This document shows, piece by piece, positions 45,401-55,240 of a stretch of 64,000 nt of DNA. The notes beneath the pieces are model-generated. The model made no database searches and was not told the origin of the DNA. It saw only the letters and a program-made list of their open reading frames with translations. The stretch lies in contig QANY01013428.1 of NCBI GenBank assembly GCA_003255025.1, positions 1-64,000 on the forward strand. Reading direction: 5' to 3'. Every line of letters starts with the position of its first letter. The stretch's first letter is position 1. A program made the translations under genes and the position numbers. The stretch comes from Datisca glomerata (lineage: Eukaryota; Streptophyta; Magnoliopsida; Cucurbitales; Datiscaceae).

Positions 45401-48400
45401 GAGCAAAGTCATTTATCTAACTATAAATCTAATTGTTACACCTTAAAGGTATTTTCATAATTACCTAACCTGAGGTGAATAGGGAACTTGACTTAGTTAC
45501 TTGCGATCTTTGATATGTCAAAGAAGTGAGATCCAATTACCGGTCAATACCTCGGGTGCTGGGATCGTAATTCAACTATGTTGGAGTTGTGTGATTCATA
45601 GATATGAAATTTATGATAAGATTGTAAAAGTAACAATCTCACCTTATACTTTATTGATGAGTGTGTGAATAAATAGATTGTGTATGGTACTCGATGACAT
45701 GAGCTATTAAATAAGACATGGTGATCTGTACAAGACATTTCATTGATATGTCTTTTTTATTCATAGTCAATAAAAGAGTTAGAAAATAATAACTAGATGG
45801 GTAAAATGATAATTTTATAACTCACTCTTGTTACTGATATTCACAAAAGATAATATAGTTAAATTTTATGTGAGCCGTGAAATATAAATATTTATTTACA
45901 CCAACAGAAAATGTAACGCGTATGAATCGAGAGTTTTATCGACATCAGACCTATAGTGGAGTCGTATAATGTCAGAATTGAATAGGTAAAAAATTTATGA
46001 AGATAAATTAGCCGAGTATTTGAATCACATACCTTTATTCATGTGGGTTCATTTGGTCTTAAGGGTAGCTCATAAGGACAGAAATGAGAAACAACAACAG
46101 TGGGACTAAAAACGTGTTTTTGGATCAAGGTACAATTTCCCAGCTCCATATGAGATGGGTGTCATCACTAAATTAGTGAAGAACAAAATTAATGTTCAAA
46201 ATTATTATTTTATTATTTTTTAATTATTAGATAATTAATAAATAAAAAATTTAATTAATTAATTGATAGTGATCAATTTAATTCATCAATTTGAACTGAT
46301 GAGTTTGGACACAATTTTTACTCTAGGGGAGATATAAAAATCGCATATAAATGCATATGGAGAGAGGAATTTCGGTTTTGACATACAAGAGTATTTGTAA
46401 ATTCTGTAATTAAATATGATAAGAGATTGCATTAGGGTTATCTCTTAAGATTTGAAAATCTTATCTCTAAGTGGTAGATAAGTAAAGAAAAAGTTTATCT
46501 ATTCCTTTACACACACAAGTGCCGCCGATTTTCACAGTAGGGAAAAGGAAAATTTTGATTTTTCTCATTTAATCGTTGTTGCGAGATCCCATACTCAATT
46601 CCTACAAAAATCATTCAGAGATATACTTATGTTTCTAATTAGTGGTTGTCTGTGCGAAGATCGATTATAATTCTGCGAAAAATGAAGAACGCGAGATAGA
46701 AATTAGATACCGCCAAATAAAAAATTCTCTATTAATTGAAAATGTATAAATTGTTTCTATCTATTCTCGATACGTTTACATGATTACGCATGTTCATTGA
46801 TTGATTTTGTGTTTAATTATATTAAATGTTTATATGAAAATTTTTGATATTCCATTCATGAACTAGTCACATGGTTCATTGATTTTTGTTTAAAATCTGA
46901 AACCCGATCTAACAAAATAGTCTCCAATTATTAAACTCCCTATTGGTATCCAGTAAGAAGGCCACATGGCCAGACCTGTCACAAGGAATACTCTCAAGAT
47001 AAAGCTCATGCCAAGCCTCATTACTTAGGCACTAATCCAATCTTTGCTGAATAAGGCCATGGTCTTTACACTTATTCATCAACGTGAAAGGAAATCCAGA
47101 ATAGCCCAAATCTCATAATTCACTATCGACAATAAACTCAATAAAGTCACCCATTAAAGCCCAAGCTCCCTGCTACCACCTATCTTTTCTTCCATAGACA
47201 TGTAAGCATTAAATTCGCCATCCAATAAGCAAGCTTATGTAAGTCACCTCTGACGATCCTTAAGCACATTCCATTGCACCCTTCTAACAGTCTCATCGCA
47301 CAAATACCAAAGAAACGCCACTGGGTATCAGTCTCGGAGTCCTTCACCATTACTTCTATGATAAATAGAGAGAATTTATTAATTACCACACAATCACCTT
47401 CATTCTAAAGAAGAGCTAAAGCACCACTAAGACCACTTGATTTCACAGTTAAATGAAATTCCATCCTCAATTTATGTCTCACTTTATCCATACGTCGAGC
47501 CATTTCTTATTTCAATCAATATCATAATTTTCATGAGGTGAAGCTTATTCAACTTCTTTAGGTAGTGAATTGTCAGGGGCTCGCCACTCCCTGATAAATC
47601 CAGCACAAGATCTTTATTGATTGTGGTGAGACCATTCCAAAGTGGTTTCTCCACGCTATAAAAAACAATACCATGTGATTTCATTTTTGCCCTATCAATT
47701 CCTTTTTTCCTTGATTTCGTGTGATGCCTATCCGTTCCAATTTATTGATTATTGGCCTAAGGACGAATAGGTCTGAATCCAAATTAATTAGGCCTTGGAA
47801 CTCCTTTAGGGAAATACCTTTCCACCCTCATTTGTATTAGCGTCCACATTCCCCAAATCTGCACCTTCCCCAGCCATATCATCCACTATTGGAGGAATAT
47901 TTTTATGTACCCTACCTTAATGTTGCCCCCTACTGAATGCTTGCCTACAAGTCTGGATGATGAATCCCTATTAGATACCTTCCCCCATCCTCTTCTCCTT
48001 AATAATCTCTTTCAGTTTCAGATTTCCCCTAAAATCCTTCCCCATAACTGTGAATCCCGAATTTTTTGCATTGACCAATTTCGAACCTGTTGCCTGAGTC
48101 ACCACCACTTGCCCATATTTCCCTCCACTTCGGTCACCCTGTTTCAACATTGAGGGGCCAACATCCATGGCTATATCCACATGAGATCTTTATCTCATTC
48201 CTCCTTTTACCAGTCAATGGATCCCTCATTCCACTGGCTTCATCTGCTTCTAAGAATAGAGTTGCTTAAGTTCCTTTTCCCACACCACTTTTCTTGTTTG
48301 TTCCTTCCTCAACAGGTTTGTCAAAATTAACATTACCATAAGTGAGGAGCCTCTCGCGGAATAGACTTGCTTCTAAAGTTTCTTACCTTCTCCATCAATT

Positions 48401-51400
48401 CGATATTTCAGCCGATCATGGGTACGTCCGTGTTCTGCCTCTCCAATATATTTCTCCAACTTCCGCCACCTCTCTTTCTACCTCATTCCTGCCTTCCATG
48501 ATTATTATTTGAGTTGTGGCCATAGAAATTAAATTTCCATGGCTGTCACCCTCCCCATCTCCATCCGTTAGTTTCATCTCTCTCTCAGACAATGTGAGAG
48601 ACATTTTTTCATGCAAAGGACTTTAAGGAGGGCATCATTAGTATCAACTTAGTTGACAAATGGGACCTGGACCCCAACATTTTGAAAACCGCTTGATTTC
48701 ATGATTTTGTCTTTGTAAGATCTATTTATAAGAGCCCCTCCTCCCCTTGATCACATGTGGAATTTGTATTTATAGGATTGTTCTCTAAAGGCATTTATTG
48801 GTACGTCCTTTTATTGTTTTATTTATTTATTTGATCAAGCTTTAGTTTCATCTCGTAAGCTGAGGATCCTGTGTTATCCAGGTACTTTAGAGCTGATTTG
48901 ATGTGATTTGGTTGATTTGCTTACAAGTTTGTACTCTTAGAGCCTGATTTATAAAGACGTATATGTATGTTGTTGATTTCCACTTGAACTTGACTAGGGT
49001 TTTAGTTGGTAGTTTAGTGTTGACCTTTGTGTTGACTTTATATTTTGTAAGGGCATTCCTATAAAGGCTTGTCATAGAACTAGATTTCGTCAAAACTTCT
49101 TGGACATGTTAAAGCTATTTACCTTGGGTGTTTTCTTAATTGACCTAAGTTTAGGAATATAGATCTTTCTTTCATGTATACGTTATTTTCCCTGAGGTAT
49201 GGTATGCCCTTGTAGTTTTGTAAGTATCTTTTTGCTAATATATTTCATTTACCAAAAAATAGTCTACATGGATGATTCTTCACAAAAACTACAAAAACGA
49301 GGAATACGTTCAATTTTTGAAGCAGCACCAGTTTTCCTACCATCAAAACTAATAATGGAGCAATTCTGTAAAGGTTTAGTGATTTTTATCTCTACTTTCG
49401 CTCGGATAAATCTTTTAAGCTCAAACCCATCCTTGGAAAAACTTTCATCAGACTCCTTCACCCTGCCCCATCTTCCTCCCGAGTAGTTCCCTGACCTTTC
49501 TATTTCTGCACTCTAAAGGTAATTTGTGGATTTGAATTCAGAAACTATCCCTGTAGAAAGCCTCCAAGTCCAACCTCAGACCAGGTACTCATCTCTTAAC
49601 AATAAAAAAGTTACTCTTTAAAAAGTCATGGACCATTCTCTATGACAAATAGCAAGGCTATATCTGTCTTAAGAACACCAGAACGAAGTCCTTGTCAATC
49701 CCAATGAACCCTACATCATCGCCCAAGCACCATCATGTAGACAACGTTCTCTGAAGGCCAAAAAGATTGAATTTTCTACTTGTAAATAATCATCCAATTA
49801 TACTCATTCTACACTTCTCGAGTTAACATATGTGGTCTCTCGACGTATAAAGATCTCATCAGTTTCCTCCTCCATCATCTTGTAGTATCTAGTCGAGTCG
49901 TCAACTAATGATCAATCTGCGCCACCCTATGGTTATTGTCTTTAGGAAACTCCATATGACATTCAACAATCTACAGAACCTCAACTTCGGGTTGAAGAGT
50001 GCCGAAACCCTAGAAGACATCCCCTCCCTTTGACCTAGGTAGACAACTCATTTTGTGTATAATATTAAATCCACCACACTTAAATACGTTTGTCAATTGA
50101 AAAATATATTTGGTTCCCTATCATTTTGATCCTTTGAGGTTTCAATTTTTCATATTGATCTATGAATTTGCAAATTAATAGCAATTAATACCTTTGACAG
50201 CATCTGTAAAATGTTTGCATGAAAATTTGATGAAATTTTTTAGGTTTTTTACTCTTTGCAATAAAAAAATGACATCATTTTACACTAATGGATCATGTGC
50301 AGGTCACCTAGATAACAAAACCAATTAGCTATGAATAAGGTTACTAATGATGAGTGTACATTTAGGGACCAAATTAACAAAATCAAAACTTTAGGGATCA
50401 AATTTTGGCCAACATAAACTTTAGAAATCTAAAATAAATTTTACCCGATTCAATAATAGTGAATAATTAAGGAATAAATACCTGAAAGCACACATTGAAA
50501 TCCATCCAAAAAATCAGATAAGGCTAAAAGTGGGATCATTCTCCCAACATATCTGATCACTTCTTCTTCATTGCTATAGAGCTTTCCCCAAACATGACGC
50601 ACCGAAATCGTAACGATTCCAACTATCACACCCTCTAAGAGGGCCGTTACGATCATCACGCGTAACGCTAGACGTGCACCTTGTGCGTTCCCTGCACCCA
50701 ATTCATTGGACACTCTTGTACTGCATAACATAGAAACATTGTGACAAAAGCTAATTGAACAACAATCAATTAAATTTTTCAAGAAATAACATAAGGCTTT
50801 TTTTATCTTGGTAACTTCGTAATTAGCTTTCTAGTGGGACTCACCTTATCGCACCACCAAGACCAACGGATATCATATAAACTATCCAACATGTGTTCAG
50901 GCTGCAAATAAAGAAAATAAATCATAGCTAGTTATAAAATACATATTACAAAGAGTTCTGTGTATTTCTACTCCATTAAGTTTAATGTTTTGTGATAAAT
51001 TAGTGAATTGGATTACCTTATAGATAAGACAGATGTTTCGAGTTTTGAATTAGGTAGAAGGCCGGATAAGAAGACTACCATCTCGAAAGACCAATATTCG
51101 AAACTGCAACTCAAAAACTTAATTAGAACTCATGTAAAGGGTAGCTAATTACAATCTCTAACAAAAGAAAAAATAAATCAAATATGAATAAATATAATGG
51201 AATAAGCTAATTAGACTATATGATCAAAGAAATTACACATCTCTATACACATTCATCCATATAATATAACGTCCACACACAAACACGCACTATGCATATT
51301 GTGTGGATGTGTCTTGTGCATGCATGCACATACATTTTGCTATATAAATATACATATATATTGAGTAATGAAAACCAACTAGTGGTTTAGCATTCAGTTT

Positions 51401-52535
51401 GGGAGTTGCCTAATAACTTATCATGTCGTATGGTAGGAAAACTCTATATACAACTAGGACGTTCACCGAGGTCTGTTTCCAGACATAAATGAGGATCATT
51501 CCAAAGATTTCTCATCGATCATTAGAAAATAAAATAGATTGAGCATATGGACTCACCAGATCATAATTGTTGAAGGAACCGCAAGCTTTATAAAGCCAAG
51601 GACATCATGAAACCCCTCTTTAGAAAACCCAGTCCAAGTCCTTTTGCAAGCTGGTGAGAATCTCACATAAGTTGCTAACAAAATCACATTCACCCAATAT
51701 GAAATGGAGTTTGCCAAGGCAGCACCTTTGATCCCAAGCCCAAACTTAAAACAAAGACACCAACAAATCACAACATGAAGCAAAGCAGTGAAGGCGGAGG
51801 TGATCATCATGGGCAAAACATTATTCTGAGTTTGCAAAAACCGGTTGAGACATTGAAGGATGGCATAGGCAAAGAGGGTCGGGGTCATCCAACGGTTGAA
51901 GATCTCAGCTTCAGTAGATATGGAAGGGTTTTGGCCAAATGAAATGAGGAGTGAGCTTGTGTAGAACCAGAGAAGGGATAGAGGAAGGCATAGGGTTAAG
52001 AGGACAAGCATTGCTCTTTGCATGTGAAGTCCAAGCATTTGGTATTGTTTGGCTCCATATGCTTGCCCACATAACGTCTCCAATGCGCTTCCCATTCCTA
52101 ACTATATACACAATACCTGGTTATTAGACTCACGAAATAGAAGATGAAACAAGCTTGAAAGAGCTGATAAATTCCATGGCTCAGGGAAAAAAAGAAATAT
52201 TAGGCATTATAACTAGGGTAAAAATGCATTTTGGTCCTCCAAGTTTACGCACAATGATTCTCAATTTAGTCCAATTTAGTTCATGTAAGTATAATATTTC
52301 AATCAAGTCTTCGAATAATTTTAAAATATTGTGATACCTTTATAGGAATCGTTATAAATATACAACTTTTCAATTAAATCATTAATATATGCATAATTTT
52401 TAAGAAAACAAAGATGGAACAAGTTTAAACATGATAACTATTAAAGTGGTTGGCGCGGTTTTCAGAAATCATAGATTTTGAAGATTGTAATTTTTGAAAA
52501 ATTCACAATTTTTTTTAAATTCTCAGGTTTTGAAA

Positions 52536-52567
<32 letters not shown>

Positions 52568-53770
52568 CATATGATGTAAAATTACATCTAGGGTGTTTTC
52601 CTTCGGTAGAATCCGTTTTATGACTATTTTCGATAGATTTATCCCAGATCTACAAGTTTCGGTGGTCGATTATGCCAGATTCTTCACTAAATCATTTGAC
52701 AGAACGTATTTTAACCGATTTCAGTCAACAATCTTTTTTGGGTGGTGGAGTTACTTAGAACGAGCCAAGAGAAAGGATTATATATTATCCTCGTTGTTCA
52801 TTCAATAGTTTTTTTTATTGTTATGACTGATTTACGTATTTTGATTGTTAAATTTTTCTGTTAATTTTTTTAAATTTGATTTATCTTTATTGATAGATCT
52901 ACATTTTTTTATTATTATCTTATCTAGATCTATAATTTTTTTAAGAAAAAAAATAAGTATGATTTCCACTAGAAAGCCACCTTAGTTCAATCAAATTTGA
53001 TATGTTTGGTGAAAAAAAAACAGCTCATATTGGCTTTAAGAAAAAGAAAAAAATCACATTACATTTAATTTTTTATCTTCATATTTGGTTAGTTTAGGCG
53101 GTTGAGATGTACTACTCAAATCAGTCAGACAGATAACCTTATGTCCGACCCAAACAGGAAGGTGATCTGTTTCTTATTTTCTAAATCAAATAAGTCAGAA
53201 ATAAATTGAGATTTAGTGGTACAATAATATTTCTAAAACAATATTGTTTTTCCTCTTCAGAATATCTTTTGTCCCCTCCTTTGATTCTTGATTAAATCAA
53301 ATAACCAATTGAAAATAAAAAACCAGAATAGAATAAGAAAAAGATTAAATCAATTAATTAAACAGCTGCATAAAACTAATATATATTAATAATTCTATAT
53401 GGACAAAGATATAACTAATATTTAATTGACTACATAACAAGTAATTCATTAATAAGTCTTCATAAAATGATTTGTGATCTATATACTAATTAACGTAATC
53501 ATAATATAACTTATAAATGATGGAATCAATTAAAATTTGTTGTAAATTCTGGTAGGCAGAATTACTCTGAATTAATATCCACCTCACAAAGTTAAATTAA
53601 ATTTGATCATCGATTCTATAATATGACCATTGAGAACTCGAAGAAAAATGAGAAGAAGGCTAAATCACTTAAACAACACCCTATTCAAATTTAAGGTGTT
53701 AATCCTAAAACCAAAAGAACACGAAATTCAAATGTAAATACCAGATTAAAATATTAGCGGGGGGGAAGGG

Positions 53771-53831
<61 letters not shown>

Positions 53832-54143
53832 CACTAAAACACTGAAACCAGTGACAGAAGCAAAAGAAGACGCCAAAGAAGCAGCAGCAAGAGGAAGCTC
53901 ACCCAAATGACCAACCAACATAACTGATATAACTTGCAAGCTGTACTGCATCATACTCACTGCTATTAGAGGACCTGCCAGCCATATTTGCTTTTTGCTT
54001 TCCTCAAAAATAATATTGATATTACTAATTTCTTCTGTATAACTAAGAAGGCCCTGTTGACAAGACACATCTTCTTCGTTTCTTCTTTCTTGATTTCTAC
54101 TCAATAGAGATTCAAGGCTTGATTTCTTATCTCTTCTCTCCAT
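33291..54143 (-). CDS. MATE efflux transporter (DETOXIFICATION-type), seven exons
   Basis: A multidrug and toxic compound extrusion carrier, a 12-helix membrane antiporter that exports organic cations, flavonoids or similar compounds from the cytosol using an ion gradient. The substrate here is unknown. Exons on the minus strand: 53835-54143, 51557-52101, 51017-51103, 50845-50901, 50482-50720, 34025-34143 and 33291-33419. All introns are GT-AG, phases are compatible and the total is 1,485 nt, giving 494 residues, normal for the family. Family signatures include QIWLAGPL and [16 protein letters not shown] (exon 1), [15 protein letters not shown] (exon 2), [13 protein letters not shown] (exon 5), RGCGWQ (exon 6) and WDQE (exon 7). 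Intron 5 is 16.3 kb of nested transposons; intron 6 contains an assembly gap. The exon 5-6 link rests on complementarity and phase, not on a transcript. Confidence 0.88.
33441..34024. repeat. (GA)n microsatellite with 485-N assembly gap, MATE intron 6
   Basis: (AG)n at 33441-33468 runs into Ns at 33469-33953, and the far side resumes as AGAGAG with GGAGGGG interruptions up to 34022. On the gene strand this is a (CT)n tract starting at the intron 6 donor. The gap probably reflects an uncollapsed microsatellite. Reading frames across the Ns are artefacts. Confidence 0.95.
34025..34143 (-). CDS. MATE exon 6 (119 nt)
   Basis: Acceptor CTGTGTAG. Two bases complete the Gly codon left open by exon 5, then [20 protein letters not shown] and a hydrophobic helix ending HIGGM. 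The donor is GTCTCTCT, a weak GT site opening into (CT)n. It lies 16.3 kb from exon 5. Confidence 0.85.
34144..34222 (-). other. residual MATE intron 5, 3' part with TSD copy
   Basis: Seventy-nine bases remain between exon 6 and the LINE insertion. The copy of the 15-bp target duplication ATTAAATCCACCACA lies at 34208-34222, beside the LINE's terminal A tract (34224-34230 as T on the plus strand). Confidence 0.85.
34251..34833 (-). pseudogene. LINE-2 RNase H domain
   Basis: Minus-strand frames give [20 protein letters not shown], the start of a plant RVT_3/RNase H domain with its first Asp, then after a frameshift [20 protein letters not shown], the conserved C-terminal motif. Plant L1 elements commonly carry this domain after RT. 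Frameshifted and inactive. Confidence 0.75.
34839..35112 (-). mobile_element. 3' LTR of copia-4
   Basis: About 274 bp, beginning TGTTAGAGAATGAATTAATT on the minus strand. The polypurine tract TATGGGGGAA (35113-35122) lies just outside it. Confidence 0.75.
35120..38330 (-). pseudogene. copia-4 polyprotein remnant (PR-IN-RT-RNase H)
   Basis: Right to left: protease [12 protein letters not shown] (about 38280-38315, catalytic DSG kept); integrase C-terminal segment [16 protein letters not shown] (about 37180-37230); a linker with [22 protein letters not shown]; and RNase H ending [20 protein letters not shown] and [11 protein letters not shown]. The RT catalytic box reads YLDILITG at about 36057-36078, one Asp short of the usual YVDD, and stops and frameshifts interrupt several domains. 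The order is classic Ty1/copia. No activity is expected. Confidence 0.85.
38510..38562 (-). mobile_element. 53-bp remnant of the copia-4 5' LTR
   Basis: It matches the first 53 bases of the 3' LTR (both start TGTTAGAGAA.GAATTAATT) and then switches abruptly to gag sequence near the zinc-knuckle region. Confidence 0.8.
38645..39546 (-). mobile_element. 3' LTR of the gypsy derivative
   Basis: 902 bp, TG...CA. It includes an ATG-rich minisatellite (variants of CATGTTGGATGCCA) at about 39170-39420 that is also in the other LTR. Confidence 0.88.
39547..41453 (-). pseudogene. gypsy gag-pol remnant with internal deletions
   Basis: Right to left: a short Gag start ([18 protein letters not shown], about 41195-41250, then a coiled Arg/Glu-rich stretch); a linker; a protease-like segment with [13 protein letters not shown] near 40660-40700; a Lys/Glu-rich segment near 40230-40330; an RT start [19 protein letters not shown]; then a jump into [18 protein letters not shown] of the RT/RNase H connection; a jump to [20 protein letters not shown] and [16 protein letters not shown] at the integrase C-terminus; and finally [10 protein letters not shown]. 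The two jumps are deletions of the catalytic cores. A frame of about 210 residues spans 39616-40248. Confidence 0.85.
41454..41465 (-). other. primer-binding site of the gypsy derivative
   Basis: TGGTATCAGAGC on the minus strand, complementary to the initiator tRNA-Met 3' end, two bases from the 5' LTR. Confidence 0.9.
41468..42372 (-). mobile_element. 5' LTR of the gypsy derivative
   Basis: 905 bp, closely similar to 38645-39546. At the primer-binding-site end it has a 17-bp near-duplication (TGATATGAACCTAGAAA) absent from the other LTR. Confidence 0.88.
42378..45029 (-). pseudogene. LINE-2 reverse transcriptase region
   Basis: Minus-strand frames give [10 protein letters not shown] (44337-44365), the start of plant L1 RT, and [12 protein letters not shown] (about 43630-43665), the catalytic box with both Asp residues kept. 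Upstream, about 44700-44760, is [15 protein letters not shown], the region between endonuclease and RT. The zf-RVT area (42400-43000) is poorly legible. Stops and frameshifts are numerous. The DNA flows into the RNase H part at 34833 once the gypsy and copia insertions are removed. Confidence 0.75.
45030..46914. mobile_element. solo LTR, 1,885 bp, inside LINE-2
   Basis: It starts TGTTGGAATTATG and ends CCCGATCTAACA, with the 5-bp duplication AAATA on both sides (45025-45029 and 46915-46919). There is no internal region or primer-binding site, so it is a solo LTR left by recombination between two LTRs. The TGTTGGAA start suggests plus orientation. No genes inside. Confidence 0.9.
46920..47640 (-). 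pseudogene. LINE-2 endonuclease region
   Basis: Minus-strand text includes [16 protein letters not shown] (about 47560-47610), a decayed WNCRGLGNP-x-TV opening, and [13 protein letters not shown] through [10 protein letters not shown] (about 47300-47405), matching the plant L1 endonuclease. Catalytic residues cannot all be placed because of frameshifts. The solo LTR lies just downstream. Confidence 0.65.
47641..50000 (-). pseudogene. LINE-2 ORF1, split by a LINE tail
   Basis: The upstream part (49260-49960) contains [20 protein letters not shown] and RIPRFCSFC (49264-49461), a DUF4283 end with a partial zinc knuckle. The downstream part (47641-48597) is low-complexity, charged and Gly-rich. 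A plus-strand LINE 3' end (48598-49258) separates them. Not translatable as one protein. Confidence 0.6.
48598..49258 (+). mobile_element. 5'-truncated LINE tail, same family as LINE-1
   Basis: It matches the last codons and 3' UTR of LINE-1 (compare TTTTTTCATGCAAA and ATGGGACCTG at 48606 onward with 24237 onward, and the CCTCCCC and GGTATGCCC blocks). It ends in a short A tract near 49252-49258. It lies inside LINE-2 ORF1 in the opposite orientation. I found no clear target duplication. Confidence 0.8.
50079..50481 (-). other. residual MATE intron 5, 5' part
   Basis: 403 bases of AT-rich intron between exon 5 and the second TSD copy (50064-50078). With the 79 bases beside exon 6 it rebuilds a pre-insertion intron of about 482 bp. 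Confidence 0.8.
50482..50720 (-). CDS. MATE exon 5 (239 nt)
   Basis: Acceptor TATGCAG. It encodes [20 protein letters not shown] onward to [10 protein letters not shown], ending with one base of a Gly codon before GTATTT. This is the last exon before the giant intron. Confidence 0.9.
50845..50901 (-). CDS. MATE exon 4 (57 nt)
   Basis: Acceptor TTTGCAG and donor GTGAGT. It encodes [18 protein letters not shown]. Too short to be noticed as an open frame, but phase and family match are exact. Confidence 0.9.
51017..51103 (-). CDS. MATE exon 3 (87 nt)
   Basis: Acceptor TTGCAG and donor GTAATC. It encodes [20 protein letters not shown] and then LETSVLSI, the conserved central MATE segment. The 87-nt length is as I remember for this exon in related genes. 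Confidence 0.9.
51557..52101 (-). CDS. MATE exon 2 (545 nt)
   Basis: The acceptor TATATAG precedes [16 protein letters not shown], which continues exon 1 exactly as in the family. The exon covers several membrane segments and ends in two bases of a Cys codon before GTGAGT. Confidence 0.92.
52102..53834 (-). other. MATE intron 1 with two microsatellites
   Basis: 1,733 bp, GTGAGC...TATATAG. It contains an (AT)n-rich tract at about 52538-52572 and (AG)28 at 53774-53829 on the plus strand, which on the gene strand begins four bases after the splice donor GTGAG. No coding content was recognised inside. Confidence 0.85.
53835..54143 (-). CDS. MATE exon 1 (start, 103 codons)
   Basis: The ATG at 54143 opens a hydrophilic N-terminus followed by the first two membrane segments ([20 protein letters not shown] and [19 protein letters not shown]). 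It ends in phase 0 before GTGAGC. The donor is followed at once by a (CT)n tract. Without that donor the frame would run on into a meaningless Ser/Leu repeat. Confidence 0.9.
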
Positions 54144-55240
54144 TCTTTCAGTGGAGTCATCTGGAATTCTAGGGGAAAGAAAGAGAGACGTAATTGAGAC
54201 ATTCGAGCCTTATGTTATAAAATGGACGGTCAAGATCTCATCCTTCCATTATGCAAAACTTTCGTATTTTTTCCTTTTTTAATCGATACAACAAAAAATG
54301 ATCTGATAGTTTTAAATTAATTGCACTCTCTTCCGTATAACGTAGATCATCTCCATCCCAAATATGATTTCATTTTATATAAAATAATTGACTAATAATT
54401 GCATGACAAATGATATATATTATGACAATAGGACAAAAGCCATGACGTTTCTCTTTTAAGATGAAATTTTACTCACTAAAATAAAGTGTTTAATGGATGA
54501 GTAATGTGTTGGCACACTGAGTTTTTTTACTTAAAATAGAGAATGATTCATTACATACATCATAACATGAATTATTAGATCAATATACCAATAGACGATT
54601 ACAGAAACTAGATAAACCAATAATGTCATACTAACGTCCAAAAAGGATTAAAAGTGTACAAAAAATGTACACCAGAAAATAGATCTCATGGAAGACAATT
54701 CGAAGCTCGTTCCATAACTAGCTCATCGCCCTTAGTTGTCTTGGCTGACTGGTATGGTAAGGTCAAATCAGTATCAAGAAAACTATATACATCTAGAGAA
54801 ATATGTCTGAGCACCTGCTGCTGCAGCTAGATAAAAACGTAGCACAAAACTTCCATTAAAGCGCAAGCCTGAACTCTGAACAATTGTTGGTGAACGCGAA
54901 TTTTTGAGTTTTTGTTTTTTAATTCCCGTCTCCGAATTTTCTAAAAAATATCGAATAATTCCACCCAAAAACGTACAAAACACAGTATAATATAGAAGTC
55001 GTATAAAACGAGATAAAAACTACGGTATACTATACAAAACTTGGCTGTTGCCAAAATAAATAAAGATCTCACTCATCCAGGAGTTCGAACTTTGCCACTT
55101 TCTTCAAGTTTTTTCCCCTTTTTACAGGATATTTTTATGATGCCGGCAAAAAATTCCCGGCATCCATGCTGGGTCATTGGGACCTTTAATATTGCATTTG
55201 GAGCAATCTGGGCCAAAACCCAGCAGGTAACCAGTTTTTT
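54144..55240 (-). promoter_or_regulatory. MATE upstream region with candidate TATA box
   Basis: AT-rich DNA without a gene. A TTTTATATAA sequence on the minus strand (54375-54384) lies about 235 bases before the start codon and is the most plausible TATA box. The leader is purine-rich close to the ATG. Motif and distance only. Confidence 0.35.

Larger units (their letters stand above)
34223..50063 (-). mobile_element. L1-type LINE (LINE-2) in MATE intron 5, hosting nested elements
   Basis: A minus-strand LINE ends in an A tract at 34224-34230 and starts near 50063. The perfect 15-bp duplication ATTAAATCCACCACA flanks it at 34208-34222 and 50064-50078. Its own parts are ORF1 (about 49990-47640), endonuclease (47620-46920), RT (45029-42378) and RNase H (34833-34251). 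They are separated by a truncated LINE tail, a solo LTR, a gypsy derivative and a copia element. Subtracting these leaves about 5.8 kb, a normal plant L1 length. It is in the same orientation as the MATE gene. Confidence 0.88.

Noticed and set aside
52593..52808. 71-residue plus-strand frame in MATE intron 1.
   Set aside because: No motif, antisense to the gene and intronic. Chance frame.
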